The notes below the pieces were generated by a model. That model saw only the letters and a list, made by a program, of their open reading frames with translations, made no database searches and was not told where the DNA came from. Below, one piece after another: positions 35,234 through 44,726 of a stretch of DNA of 64,000 bases (position 1 is its first letter; the number at the start of each line of letters is the position of its first letter). The stretch covers positions 62,001 through 126,000 of the forward strand of contig JBFXDS010000009.1 in NCBI GenBank assembly GCA_050180895.1. The letters run 5' to 3'. The position numbers were made by a program, and so were the translations under genes. Origin of the DNA: JBGPEQ01 sp050180895. GTDB lineage: Bacteria; Pseudomonadota; Alphaproteobacteria; Dongiales; Dongiaceae.

Positions 35234-37732
35234 GTGACCGACCTGCCGATCGAGCCGCTCATCCCGCGTATCCTCCAGGCTCTGGAGCAAGAGGGCACGC
35301 TCGTGCTACAGGCGCCACCCGGCGCCGGCAAGACGACGCGCGTGCCGCTGGCGCTGGCCGAGGCGCCGTTCCTCGCCGGCCGCGCCGTCATCGTGCTGGA
35401 GCCGCGCCGCCTCGCCGCCCGCATGGCTGCCCGACACATGGCGGCGAGCCTCGGCGAGGCCGTGGGCGAGACGGTCGGCTATCGCGTCCGCCTGGACTCG
35501 CGCGTCGGCCCGAAGACGCGCGTCGAGCTGGTCACCGACGGCCTCTTCCTGCGCCGCCTCCAGGACGACCCGGCCCTGGAGGGCGTCGACTGCGTCGTCT
35601 TCGACGAGTTCCACGAGCGCGGGCTGGAGACCGACCTGGCCCTGGCGCTGACGCTCGAGGCCCGCGCCGCGCTGAACCCCGCGCTGCGGCTCCTGGTCAT
35701 GTCCGCGACGCTCGACGCCGCGCCCGTGGCCGCGCTGCTGGGCGGCGCGCCGATCCTCGCCAGCGAAGGCCGCGCCCATCCGGTCGAGACGCGCTACCTG
35801 CCGAAGCCCTTCGCCGGCCCGCTCGAAGCGGCCGTCGCCCGCGCCGTCGTTGACGCGCTGGAAGAGGGGGACGGCAGCATCCTCGTCTTCCTGCCGGGCA
35901 CGCGGGAGATCGGGCGCACGGCGGCGCATCTGCAGGACGGCGCGCTGCCGGGCGACGTGCTCCTCGCGCCGCTCTACGGCGACCTCGACTCGCGCGCGCA
36001 GGACGCCGCCGTCGCGCCGGCCCCGCCGGGGCGGCGCAAGGTCGTGCTGGCCACGGCCATCGCCGAGACCAGCTTGACCATCGAGGGCATCCGCGTCGTC
36101 ATCGATTCCGGCCTGGCACGCCTGCCGCGCTACGACCCGCGCTCGGCCATGACCCGGCTGGAGACGGTGCGCGCCAGCCAGGCCACCACCGACCAGCGGC
36201 GCGGCCGCGCCGGCCGGCTCGGGCCGGGCCTCTGCCTGCGGCTGTGGACCGAGGCGGATCAGCGCGCCCGGGTGCTGCAGGCCCCGCCGGAGATCCTCGC
36301 CGCCGACCTGACGCCGCTGGCCCTGGAGCTGGCGGTGTGGGGCGCCGGCGACGGGCGCGGCCTCGCCTTCCTCGATCCGCCGCCGGCCGGGGCGATGGCG
36401 CAGGCCCGCGACCTGCTGACCCAGCTCGGCGCGCTCGACCGGCAGGGCCGGCCCACCGATCACGGCCGTGCCATGGCCCGCCTCGGCCTTCATCCCCGCC
36501 TCGCCCACATGATCCTGCGCGCCGCGCCGCGCGGCCTCGGCCGGCTCGCCTGCGAGACGGCCGCGATCCTCGCCGAGCGCGACCTGTTCCGCGGACCGAC
36601 CCACGCGCGCGAGGCCGACCTGCGGGCGCGCCTCGCCCTGCTGCGCGGCGACCGTCGGGATGCCGCAGAGACGCAGGTTGACCGCGCGGCGCTGGCCCAA
36701 GCGAAGGCGCTCGCCGGCCAGTGGGCCCGGCTGGCGCGCATCGCCGGGGACGGCGGCGATCTCGGCCGGACGGGCGAGGTGGTGGCCCTCGCCTATCCCG
36801 ACCGCGTGGCGCAGGCACGCCCCGAGGGCGGCGGCCAGTTCCGGCTGGCGAGCGGCCGCGGCGCCGTCCTGCCGCCGACCGATCCGCTGGCGGCCGCCCC
36901 GTTCCTGGCTGTCGCGGCGCTCGACGGCGACGCGCGCGCCGCCCGCATCTTCCTGGCGGCGCCGATCGACGCAGCCGCTCTGGAGACACTGTTCGCCGAC
37001 CGCATGGCGACGACCGAAGAGGTCGGCTGGGACGTGCGCGCCGAATGCGTGACGGCGACACGCGAGCGCCGGCTCGGCGCGCTGGTGCTGGAGCGGACAC
37101 CGCTCACGGAGGCCGAGCCGCAAGCCATGATGAGCGCGATGGCCGAGGGTATCCGCCAACTCGGTGTGGGAGGCCTGCCCTGGACCGACGCGGCGCGCAG
37201 CCTCCAGGCGCGGATCGCCTTCCTGCGGCGGCTCGACCCCGCGGGCTGGCCGGACCTCGCCGACGAGTCCCTGGCGCGCGATCCGGCCGGCTGGCTAGCC
37301 GACCGGCTGCGCGGTGTCACGCGCCGCACCCATCTCGCCCGCCTCGATGTCGCACAGGCCCTGCTCGATCGCCTCGACTGGCGGCAGCGGCGCGACCTCG
37401 ACCGATTGGCGCCGGCGCATCTCGAGGTGCCGACCGGCCGGCAAGTCGCCATCGACTATTCCGGCACGGCGCCGGTGCTAGCGGTGAAGCTGCAGGAGAT
37501 GTTCGGCGCGCGCACGACGCCGACGGTGGCTGACGGCCGCGTGCCGGTCGTCATCCACCTGCTGTCGCCGGCTGGCCGACCGCTGCAGGTAACGACGGAT
37601 CTTGCGGGATTCTGGGCGAACGGCTACGCGGCCGTGCGCGCGGAGATGCGCGGCCGCTACCCCAGGCATCCCTGGCCCGACGACCCGCTGGCTGCCCTGC
37701 CGACGCAGGGTGTCAAGCGGCGGCCGGCATGA
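35234..37732 (+). CDS. hrpB: ATP-dependent helicase HrpB
   Basis: 832 residues from GTG at 35234 (V/M-TDLPIEPLIPRILQAL), the usual HrpB N-terminus; the open frame upstream to 34739 is antisense to the AEC gene. DEAH helicase motifs: APPGAGKTTRVPLAL (motif I, about residue 27), LEPRRLAARMAARHMA, DEFHERGLETDLAL (motif II), SATLD (III), QRRGRAGRLGPGLCLRLW (VI). The C-terminal HrpB domain (PTGRQVAIDYSGTAPVLAVKLQEMFG) is complete. HrpB proteins are DEAH-box RNA helicases of uncertain cellular role. Confidence 0.95.
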   Translation: MTDLPIEPLIPRILQALEQEGTLVLQAPPGAGKTTRVPLALAEAPFLAGRAVIVLEPRRLAARMAARHMAASLGEAVGETVGYRVRLDSRVGPKTRVELVTDGLFLRRLQDDPALEGVDCVVFDEFHERGLETDLALALTLEARAALNPALRLLVMSATLDAAPVAALLGGAPILASEGRAHPVETRYLPKPFAGPLEAAVARAVVDALEEGDGSILVFLPGTREIGRTAAHLQDGALPGDVLLAPLYGDLDSRAQDAAVAPAPPGRRKVVLATAIAETSLTIEGIRVVIDSGLARLPRYDPRSAMTRLETVRASQATTDQRRGRAGRLGPGLCLRLWTEADQRARVLQAPPEILAADLTPLALELAVWGAGDGRGLAFLDPPPAGAMAQARDLLTQLGALDRQGRPTDHGRAMARLGLHPRLAHMILRAAPRGLGRLACETAAILAERDLFRGPTHAREADLRARLALLRGDRRDAAETQVDRAALAQAKALAGQWARLARIAGDGGDLGRTGEVVALAYPDRVAQARPEGGGQFRLASGRGAVLPPTDPLAAAPFLAVAALDGDARAARIFLAAPIDAAALETLFADRMATTEEVGWDVRAECVTATRERRLGALVLERTPLTEAEPQAMMSAMAEGIRQLGVGGLPWTDAARSLQARIAFLRRLDPAGWPDLADESLARDPAGWLADRLRGVTRRTHLARLDVAQALLDRLDWRQRRDLDRLAPAHLEVPTGRQVAIDYSGTAPVLAVKLQEMFGARTTPTVADGRVPVVIHLLSPAGRPLQVTTDLAGFWANGYAAVRAEMRGRYPRHPWPDDPLAALPTQGVKRRPA

Positions 37733-37771
37733 CACGGCGGAATGCGAAGCCAAACAAAGGGAGCAACGACC

Positions 37772-38503
37772 ATGGGTGAGCGTATCCTCCTCGCTGGCGC
37801 ATCGGGCGCTATCGGCCGGCGGCTGGCGCCGCTCCTGCTTGGTGCCGGCCACCGCGTCGTCGGTACGACCCGGTCGGCGGCGAAGGCCGAGGTACTGCGC
37901 GCCCTCGGGGTCGAGCCGGTGATCGTGGACGTCTTCGATGCGGAAACCCTGACGCGCTCGGTCGCATCCATTCGGCCGGACGTGGTGATCCACCAGCTGA
38001 CCGATCTGCCGCAGGGCCTCGATCCCGGCCGGATGGAAGAGGCGATCCGGCGCAATGCCCGCATCCGCGACGAGGGGACTCACAATCTCGTGCGCGCCGC
38101 GACCGCGGCTGGCGCCCATCGGCTGGTGGCGCAGAGCATCGCCTGGGCGTACGCGCCCGGACCGGAGCCGCATGTGGAGGAGGATCCGCTCGACCTCGAC
38201 GCCAATGGTCTTCGCGCCGTCAGCGTCGGCGGCGTTGCCGCGCTGGAGACGTGGACATTGAACGCGGCGCCGCTGGCAGGCGTCGTCCTTCGCTACGGCC
38301 ACATCTACGGTCCGGGTACCGGCGCCGATGGCCCGACGGATCCAATATCCCTGCATGTGGACGCTGCCGCCTATGCCGCCCTCTTGGCCATCGAGACGGG
38401 CGCACAGGGCATCTTCAACATCGCGGAGCCGAACAAGCATGTCGCGACCGACAAGGCGCATGCCGCGCTGGGCTGGAACCCCGACGTCCGCCTGCCGGCA
38501 TAG
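37772..38503 (+). CDS. NAD(P)-dependent epimerase/dehydratase family protein (extended SDR)
   Basis: 243 residues from ATG at 37772 (MGERILLAGASGAIGRRL). GASGAIGRR is the Rossmann nucleotide-binding motif, and VVGTTRSAAKAEVLRALG follows. The active-site region is AQSIAWAYAPGPE, with Tyr in a Y-x-x-x-position lacking the canonical Lys three residues on, so it may be an atypical family member. The C-terminal part (FNIAEPNKHVATDKA...LGWNP) matches NAD-dependent epimerase-like proteins. It follows hrpB by 39 bases; substrate unknown. Confidence 0.88.
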   Translation: MGERILLAGASGAIGRRLAPLLLGAGHRVVGTTRSAAKAEVLRALGVEPVIVDVFDAETLTRSVASIRPDVVIHQLTDLPQGLDPGRMEEAIRRNARIRDEGTHNLVRAATAAGAHRLVAQSIAWAYAPGPEPHVEEDPLDLDANGLRAVSVGGVAALETWTLNAAPLAGVVLRYGHIYGPGTGADGPTDPISLHVDAAAYAALLAIETGAQGIFNIAEPNKHVATDKAHAALGWNPDVRLPA

Positions 38504-38517
38504 GCCATCGGGCAACG

Positions 38518-39249
38518 CTAACCCGCGATGACGATGATCTCCGGGTTGGTGGGCGTGACGGGCGACCGGTCCCAATCCCCGTACCAGGCGATGTCGGTGA
38601 AGCCGGCATCCGCGAGAAAGGCGGCGAGCTCGTCCCGCATCATGAAGCGAAGCGTATCGGGCGCGACCGCAATGTCGCCATCGGCAAAACGGAAGTGCGT
38701 CTCATAGGTCACCAGCGGGCCCTCCACCGAGCGGATGTCGTAGTGGACTTCGACCTTGCCGACGCCTGGGATATCGAGGCGCTCGCGGGTCGTCTCCGGC
38801 CTCCACTCCTCCCATTCCCGCACCAGCGGATTGCGCGTCTCGAAGGCGACTCGGCCGCCCGCCGCCAGATGCCGGCGCAGGTTGCGCAGCACGTCGCGTA
38901 CCTCCTCATCCGCCAGAAAGACCTGGAAGACATGGCCGGTCATGATGACGAGATCGAAGCGCGTCTCCACGGCGAGGCCTGTCGCACTCGTCTCGATCCA
39001 GGTCACCTTGTCTCCACCCGGTCGGCCGCGCGCCACGGCGAGCATGCCTGCCGCCGGGTCGGCGCCGGTCACCCGATGCCCGCGCGCCGCCAGCGCACAG
39101 GCGAGCCGCCCCGTGCCGCATCCCATGTCGAGAATAGTCTTGGACAGGTTCCCGGCCAGATCGAGATAGAAATCCGTGTCGCGCGACCACGGATTCGCCG
39201 CGTCATAGACGGCGGCGAGGCGAGGATCGACATAGCTTGCGGAGGGCAT
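38518..39249 (-). CDS. Class I SAM-dependent methyltransferase
   Basis: 243 residues from ATG at 39249 (MPSASYVDPRLAAVYDA). The SAM-binding motif I is ILDMGCGTGRLACALA, with the acidic motif II VTGADPAAGML. The C-terminal beta-rich half (VEVHYDIRSVEGPLVTYETHF) resembles small-molecule methyltransferases of the UbiE/Coq5 kind. The target is not deducible. Divergent from the nuclease-helicase gene with a 130-base gap. Confidence 0.9.
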   Translation of the reverse strand: MPSASYVDPRLAAVYDAANPWSRDTDFYLDLAGNLSKTILDMGCGTGRLACALAARGHRVTGADPAAGMLAVARGRPGGDKVTWIETSATGLAVETRFDLVIMTGHVFQVFLADEEVRDVLRNLRRHLAAGGRVAFETRNPLVREWEEWRPETTRERLDIPGVGKVEVHYDIRSVEGPLVTYETHFRFADGDIAVAPDTLRFMMRDELAAFLADAGFTDIAWYGDWDRSPVTPTNPEIIVIAG

Positions 39250-39379
39250 TGGACATCTCCATCTCAATCGGCCGCGACGCACAGTAATCGACTGCGCGGA
39301 CGGCGGCACGTGCTATGCTTCGCTGCAAGGACCGATTCGCGAGCGCCGGATCGAGTCGCGGACGAGGAAACATCGGGCC

Positions 39380-42300
39380 ATGCGCTTCCACGCCGATCTG
39401 CATATCCACTCCAAGCACTCGCGGGCCACCAGTCGGGATTGCGACCTGGAGCATCTCGCCTATTGGGCGCGCAAGAAGGGCATCGCCGTCGTCGGGACCG
39501 GGGACTTTACCCATCCGGCCTGGCTCGCCGAGCTGAAGCAGAAGCTGGTGCCGGCCGAACCCGGGTTGTTCCGCCTGCAGGACGAGATCACCCGCGCGGT
39601 GGATTCGACGCTGCCGCCCGCCTGTGCCGGCGCAACGCGGTTCATGCTGTCGGTCGAAATCTCGACGATCTACAAGAAGGGCGAGCTGACGCGGAAGATC
39701 CATCATCTCATCTATGTGCCGGACTTCGCCGCCGCCGAGCGCGTCGCAGCCCGGCTCGCCCGCATCGGCAACATCGCCTCGGACGGGCGGCCGATCCTCG
39801 GGCTCGATTCGCGGCATCTGCTGGAGATCGTGCTCGAAGCCAGCCCCGACGCCTATCTCGTTCCAGCCCATATCTGGACGCCCTGGTTCGCCGTGCTGGG
39901 CTCGCGCTCCGGCTTCGATTCCGTCGCCGAATGCTACGGCGATCTCGCCGACCATGTGTTCGCCGTCGAAACGGGGTTGTCGTCAGACCCGGCGATGAAC
40001 TGGCGCATCTCGTCCCTCGACCGCTACCGGCTGGTCTCCAATTCCGACGCGCACTCGCCGGCGAAGCTCGGCCGCGAGGCGACGCTGTTCGACACTGATC
40101 TTGACTATTTCGCCCTGCGCCGGGCGTTGGAGACCGGCGCAGGCTATGTCGGCACCGTCGAGTTCTTCCCCGAGGAGGGCAAATACCATCTCGACGGCCA
40201 TCGCAAATGCGGCGTGCGCCTCTCGCCGGAGGAGACGAAGGCGCATGGCGGCCGCTGTCCGGTCTGCGGACAGCCGGTGACGGTCGGGGTGATGCATCGC
40301 GTCGACGCGCTGGCCGACCGGGCCGAAGCGGCGGCAGCTCCGCCGCCCACCGGCGGCGGCGTCACCAGCCTGGTGCCGCTGCCGGAGATCCTGTCGGAGA
40401 TCGCCGCGGCCGGGCCATCGAGCCAGACGGTCGGGCGCGTCTATGAGCGCCTCCTCTCCGCGCTGGGCGCGGAGCTGCCGATCCTCGAATCGGTGCCGGT
40501 CGAGGATATCGCCCGCGCCGAATCGTCGCTGCTGGCCGAGGGCATCGCGCGGCTGCGCGCCGGCAAGGTCGTCCGCGAGGCGGGCTATGACGGCGAGTAT
40601 GGCGTGATCCGCCTGTTCGACGCGGCCGAGCTGCGGCGGCACAGGGCCGGTGGATTGCTGTTCGATCTGCCGAAGGCGGATCCCGACTCTCCTCTCCTCG
40701 CTCGTCCAGCAGGAGAGCGGACCATGGAAACAGACGGAGCGACCGAGCCGAAGAAGGAAAGGGCGAATGGCGGATCGGCGTCATCCGGCAGCGGCATCCT
40801 CGCCGGCCTCGATCCCGATCAGCGCACGGCCGCTTCCGTCGTGCAGGGGCCGCTGCTGGTCATCGCCGGCCCCGGCTCGGGCAAGACAAGGATGCTGACC
40901 CATCGCATCGCCCATCTGGTGGCGGAGACCGGGGTTCCGCCCGAAGCCTGCCTGGCCATCACCTTCACCCGGCGCGCCGCGGCGGAGATGCGCGAACGGC
41001 TGGCGGGGCTCCTGCCGGGGAGCGCCGCGCGCGTGCCGATCCACACGTTCCATTCGCTAGGCCTCGCCATCTTGCGCGAGCATTGGAATGCCGCGGGCTT
41101 GCAGCGCGGGTTCCGCGTCGCCGACGACGGCGAGCGGGCGGAGCTGCTCGTCGCAACCCTTGCGGTAACCGAGCGCAAGGCTCGGGCGCTGCTGCAGGCG
41201 ATCTCGCGTGCGAAACGCACGGGAGAACCCTTGACGGGCGACGCGGCATCGGCCGAAGCCGCCTATCACGCCGCCATGGCCATGAAGGGTTGGATCGATT
41301 TCGACGACCTCGTCGACCGCAGCCTGCAAGCCCTGAAGGCGGACGACGGCATCGCCGTATCCTATCGCGACCGGTTCCGCTGGCTTTCGGTCGACGAGTT
41401 CCAGGACCTGGACGAGCGGCAATATGCGCTGCTGCGGCTGCTGGCTCCCGGCGCGGCGAATCTCTGCGCGATCGGCGATCCAAACCAGGCAATCTACGGC
41501 TTCCGCGGGGCCGACGCCGCCTGCTTCGCGCGGTTCCGCACCGACTATCCGCAGGCGGTCGTCGTCCACCTGACCCGGAACTACCGCTCGACCGGCACGA
41601 TCGTCTCGGCGGCGACGCAGGTCATCGCCCCGGGCGACGGCGACACGCCACTCGCGCAGGTGGTCCGCGACATGCACGAGCACATTACCATCCACGCGGC
41701 ACCGAGCGCGGAGGCGGAAGCCGAGTTCGTCGTCCACACGACCGAAAAGCTGATCGGCGGACACAGCTTCTTCTCGATCGACAGCGGCCGCAGCGACGGT
41801 GGCGCTGCGGCCAACCTGTCGTTTTCCGACATCGCCGTTCTGTACCGCACCGACTCTCAGTCGGACATTCTGTGCGAAGCCCTCGCGCGGTCCGGCATGC
41901 CCTATCAGCGGCATTCGCACGAGCGTTTGATCGACCGACCCGGCGTGCGCGCCCTGCTCCAGCGACTGGACGATCGGCCCGGCGACATCGTCGACCGGCT
42001 CCGCGCTGCGATGGACCAGCTCACGGACGCGCCGGAGGTAGCAGACGCCCGGACAACGCTGTCGCATCTCCTAGTGCTCTCACAGGGCTGTGGCGACGAC
42101 CGGGCGCACTTCGACGCGTTGCTCGCCATGGCGACAGAGGCCGATTGCCGGGATCCGCGCGCCGACCGCATCTCTCTGCTGACGCTGCATGCGGCCAAAG
42201 GCCTCGAGTTTCCGGTCGTGTTCATCGTCGGACTCGAAGACGGCATCCTGCCGTTGCGCTGGGGCGCTAGCGCCACGGAGAGCGAGTTCGCGGAAGAGCG

Positions 42301-42499
42301 GCGCCTGTTCTATGTCGGCATGACCCGAGCCGAAGATCGCCTGTTCCTGACGCGCGCGCAGAAGCGGCTCTGGCGTGGCGCGGCGGGCAGCCTGCCGCCA
42401 TCGCCCTTCCTCAGCGATATCGAGGCCGAACTTCTGCAATACAGCCGCCGCGAATCGGCGCGCCGGAAGGCCGCGGACTCGCAACTGCCGCTCTTCTGA
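39380..42499 (+). CDS. EndoQ-like PHP nuclease fused to UvrD-type helicase
   Basis: 1039 residues. Residues 1-415 are a PHP-domain protein of the endonuclease Q kind: HADLHIHSKHS (metal ligands at 4-14), a metal-binding VSNSDAHSPAKLGREA block (about 219-234) and a Cys cluster (Cys277, Cys293, Cys296) that can bind zinc. Residues 430-475 are a low-complexity linker. Residues 477-1039 are a superfamily 1 helicase: GPGSGKT (497-503), VDEFQD (671-676), GDPNQAIYGFRGAD, TRNYRST, LLTLHAAKGLEFPVVF and EERRLFYVGMTRAEDRL. EndoQ cuts 5' of deaminated bases (uracil, hypoxanthine), and UvrD-type helicases unwind nicked DNA. A single-protein nick-and-unwind repair machine is the likely role; this is inference. 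Confidence 0.9.
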   Translation: MRFHADLHIHSKHSRATSRDCDLEHLAYWARKKGIAVVGTGDFTHPAWLAELKQKLVPAEPGLFRLQDEITRAVDSTLPPACAGATRFMLSVEISTIYKKGELTRKIHHLIYVPDFAAAERVAARLARIGNIASDGRPILGLDSRHLLEIVLEASPDAYLVPAHIWTPWFAVLGSRSGFDSVAECYGDLADHVFAVETGLSSDPAMNWRISSLDRYRLVSNSDAHSPAKLGREATLFDTDLDYFALRRALETGAGYVGTVEFFPEEGKYHLDGHRKCGVRLSPEETKAHGGRCPVCGQPVTVGVMHRVDALADRAEAAAAPPPTGGGVTSLVPLPEILSEIAAAGPSSQTVGRVYERLLSALGAELPILESVPVEDIARAESSLLAEGIARLRAGKVVREAGYDGEYGVIRLFDAAELRRHRAGGLLFDLPKADPDSPLLARPAGERTMETDGATEPKKERANGGSASSGSGILAGLDPDQRTAASVVQGPLLVIAGPGSGKTRMLTHRIAHLVAETGVPPEACLAITFTRRAAAEMRERLAGLLPGSAARVPIHTFHSLGLAILREHWNAAGLQRGFRVADDGERAELLVATLAVTERKARALLQAISRAKRTGEPLTGDAASAEAAYHAAMAMKGWIDFDDLVDRSLQALKADDGIAVSYRDRFRWLSVDEFQDLDERQYALLRLLAPGAANLCAIGDPNQAIYGFRGADAACFARFRTDYPQAVVVHLTRNYRSTGTIVSAATQVIAPGDGDTPLAQVVRDMHEHITIHAAPSAEAEAEFVVHTTEKLIGGHSFFSIDSGRSDGGAAANLSFSDIAVLYRTDSQSDILCEALARSGMPYQRHSHERLIDRPGVRALLQRLDDRPGDIVDRLRAAMDQLTDAPEVADARTTLSHLLVLSQGCGDDRAHFDALLAMATEADCRDPRADRISLLTLHAAKGLEFPVVFIVGLEDGILPLRWGASATESEFAEERRLFYVGMTRAEDRLFLTRAQKRLWRGAAGSLPPSPFLSDIEAELLQYSRRESARRKAADSQLPLF

Positions 42500-43038
42500 C
42501 ATGGCGAACCGCACGCATTTGGGCGTCGTGGCCGCGGCTGCGAGATCACAGCTGACCGTCTCACCGCTGAGGCGGTGACCGAGAGCTGCCTCGCGCGGAT
42601 TGCCAGTTGGAGTTCAGCTGATGGGCGGGCGAGGCAACGATGCCAAGCTCATTGCCGCTGCCGCGTGGATCGGGCGCAATTGCGAACCCTTTCGCAGCCC
42701 CAGGTAACTGACCTCGCCCCACGTGCCGGCAATGCCTGCGGCTCCCAGAGCGCAATGCTGTGACATCCGTCACGGGAGTCGGGACGGACAGCCGCCGTCT
42801 TCGTGATCGACATCACCCGCCCATAACAATTTGTCGGCCACATTGAACGCACGGGCCGATTCTAAGAGAGGCTTGCGGATTCGAAATCATCATGTGGGAA
42901 CTGCGGTGTTAACGAACCGACAAGGGATTGTTTACGAGTCATAGTGCGGTCGCCGCATAGGCTTGAATCAAGTGCTCGAGATATGACATCCGTCGCGGAT
43001 GTCATGCCGAAGCCAAAGAGGGCGGGAGCCCTGGAGCA
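42500..43038. other. 539-base intergenic region with two copies of TGACATCCGTC
   Basis: No gene is recognised. TGACATCCGTCACGG (42761-42775) and TGACATCCGTCGCGG (42984-42998) are near-identical. The second copy lies in a perfect palindrome, TGACATCCG-TCG-CGGATGTCA (42984-43004), which ends 34 bases before the ATG of the small gene at 43039. A third partial copy, CGACATCACCCG, is at about 42808. These are candidate operator sites. Confidence 0.5.
42984..43004. promoter_or_regulatory. Perfect 9-bp inverted repeat upstream of small gene
   Basis: TGACATCCG (42984-42992) and CGGATGTCA (42996-43004) around TCG. Half-site repeated at 42761-42769. Its position just before the ATG at 43039 fits an operator; a hairpin in the leader RNA is the alternative. 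Confidence 0.5.
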
Positions 43039-43263
43039 ATGTTCAAGGTTCTGATTCTGGTGTGCTCGATCAATCTCGCGCCATCTGAATGCCAGAGGGA
43101 CAACGCCATCGACGTGATCAGCGGTCCCGACGCGCAAAACGAGATTATGTGCGGCTTCTACGGTCAAGCCTATGTCGCCGACACTGCGCTCACCGTCCGC
43201 CACGACGACGAGTATGTGAAGGTGCAGTGTACCCGCACCTCAATCGGCAAGATCGTCGGCTGA
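43039..43263 (+). CDS. Small conserved hypothetical protein (74 aa)
   Basis: 74 residues: MFKVLILVCSINLAPSECQ at the start, then AIDVISGPDAQNE, MCGFYGQAYVADTAL and YVKVQCTRTS. The C-terminal third has two Cys, and the first 15 residues are hydrophobic. Proteins of this look and size recur in alphaproteobacteria, but no function is known to me. GGAGCC stands just before the ATG, and the codon use is like the neighbours. It converges on pqqE with an 87-base gap. Confidence 0.75.
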   Translation: MFKVLILVCSINLAPSECQRDNAIDVISGPDAQNEIMCGFYGQAYVADTALTVRHDDEYVKVQCTRTSIGKIVG

Positions 43264-43350
43264 ACCGCCGCGTCCACCCTCCATACGGCAGAGGAAGCCG
43301 CATCGGCCATAGCTCGCTGCTGGGACGGATGCTCCTCTTTTGAAACGAGG

Positions 43351-44442
43351 CTAGCGGGTGTGGATGCGCCGGTATGCGAACGGCGGCGGCGGCATCGCTG
43401 CGTCGGTCTCGGCGAGTCGCACCAGTTCTTCATGAAACGGCGACAGGCCGCAGGCGGGGTCGGTGGTGCCGGCATCGCCGAGGATGGCAAAGGCCTGGCA
43501 TCGGCAGCCGCCCCAATCGACCTCTCGACGGTCGCAGGAGCGGCATGGCTCCGGCATCCAGCCGGTTCCGCGATAGCGGTTGAAGGCATCGGAGTTTATC
43601 CAGATGTCGGCAAGAGGCCGTTGCCGCACCGAATCGAAATTAAGCGTTGTCACCGATTCTGCGGCATGGCACGGCAAGACCCGGCCGGCCGGCGAGATGT
43701 TGAGAAACTGCCGTCCCCAGCCTCCCATGCAGGATTTCGGCCGCCGCGCGTAGTAGTCCGGCACGACGTAGTCGATGACGATCCTGCCCTTCAGGCGCTC
43801 GCGCGCCGCCGCAACAGTCGCCGTCGCAGATTCGAGCTGCTCCCGCGTCGGCATCAGCGCGGCACGGTTGCGAAACGCCCAGCCGTAGTACTGGACATGC
43901 GCGATCTCCATGCGATGCGCATCGAGGTCGACGGCCATGGCAATCAGGTCCTCCAGGTGATGGAGGTTCTGCCGATGGACGACCAGGTTGAGCGTGAGCG
44001 GCAGACCCGCAGCGCGAATCCAGCGCGCGACCTCGATCTTCTTGCCATGGCCGCCCTTGAAGCCGCCGATGCGGTCGCCGCCGGCGGGTTCGCTGTCCTG
44101 GAAACTGAGCTGCACATGGTCGAGGCCAGCGTCAACTAACGCCTTGATACGGCGCTCGTCGAGCAGCACTCCGGCGGTGATGAGATTGGTGTAGAGGCCG
44201 GTCTGGTGCGCGTGGCGCACGATCTTCTCCAGATCCGGCCGCACCGTCGGCTCGCCGCCAGAGAAATGGATCTGCAGCACGCCCATCGCCGCCGCTTCGT
44301 CGATGGCGCGCGCCCATTCCGCCGTGGTCAATTCCTGGCTTGCCCGCTCGAGATTGGTCGGATTCGAACAATAGGGGCATTGCAGGGGACAGCGGTGGGT
44401 GAGTTCGGCCAGAAGCGCCAGCGGCGGGGAGATCTCGTTCAT
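43351..44442 (-). CDS. pqqE: PQQ biosynthesis protein PqqE (radical SAM)
   Basis: 363 residues. The radical SAM CxxxCxxC motif is CPLQCPYC (Cys18, Cys22, Cys25). The SPASM region near the C-terminus supplies auxiliary cluster ligands (PKSCMGGWGRQFLNI, LPCHAAE, EPCRSCDRREVDWGGCRCQAF). PqqE forms the Glu-Tyr C-C bond in PqqA, the first committed step of PQQ synthesis. It overlaps pqqD by 4 bases and is the last gene of pqqABCDE. Confidence 0.98.
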   Translation of the reverse strand: MNEISPPLALLAELTHRCPLQCPYCSNPTNLERASQELTTAEWARAIDEAAAMGVLQIHFSGGEPTVRPDLEKIVRHAHQTGLYTNLITAGVLLDERRIKALVDAGLDHVQLSFQDSEPAGGDRIGGFKGGHGKKIEVARWIRAAGLPLTLNLVVHRQNLHHLEDLIAMAVDLDAHRMEIAHVQYYGWAFRNRAALMPTREQLESATATVAAARERLKGRIVIDYVVPDYYARRPKSCMGGWGRQFLNISPAGRVLPCHAAESVTTLNFDSVRQRPLADIWINSDAFNRYRGTGWMPEPCRSCDRREVDWGGCRCQAFAILGDAGTTDPACGLSPFHEELVRLAETDAAMPPPPFAYRRIHTR

Positions 44443-44726
44443 ACGCGCATCACCCCTTTGTCGGCGAAATCCTGCAGCAACGCATTGACGTCACGCAGGA
44501 TCACCTCGCGCGGGGCGCTGAACTTGCCGGCGAGATCATCGACAATGGCACCGACCGACAGGGCGCCCTCACAGCGCCGTACGATCTCGAGCGCGATCGT
44601 ATCGAGGACGAACAGGCGTTCGGGCGCCTGGACGATCCAGCGGTCGCGGTGCTTGTCGAACTGCAGGCGCGCACCCTGCGCCAGCCGCGGCACCGAACTC
44701 TCGCCGACGACTGCGCGTTCGCTCAT
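44439..44726 (-). CDS. pqqD: PQQ biosynthesis peptide chaperone PqqD
   Basis: 95 residues, usual family length. The sequence LAQGARLQFDKHRDRWIVQAP followed by LDTIALEIVRRCEGALSV and the C-terminal LLQDFADKGVMRV matches PqqD (RRE domain). PqqD binds PqqA and presents it to PqqE. The start overlaps the pqqC stop by 4 bases, and the stop overlaps the pqqE start by 4 bases, indicating coupled translation. Confidence 0.97.
   Translation of the reverse strand: MSERAVVGESSVPRLAQGARLQFDKHRDRWIVQAPERLFVLDTIALEIVRRCEGALSVGAIVDDLAGKFSAPREVILRDVNALLQDFADKGVMRV

Noticed and set aside
35306..37159. A 617-codon minus-strand open frame
   Set aside because: Shadow of hrpB; no motif, biased composition.
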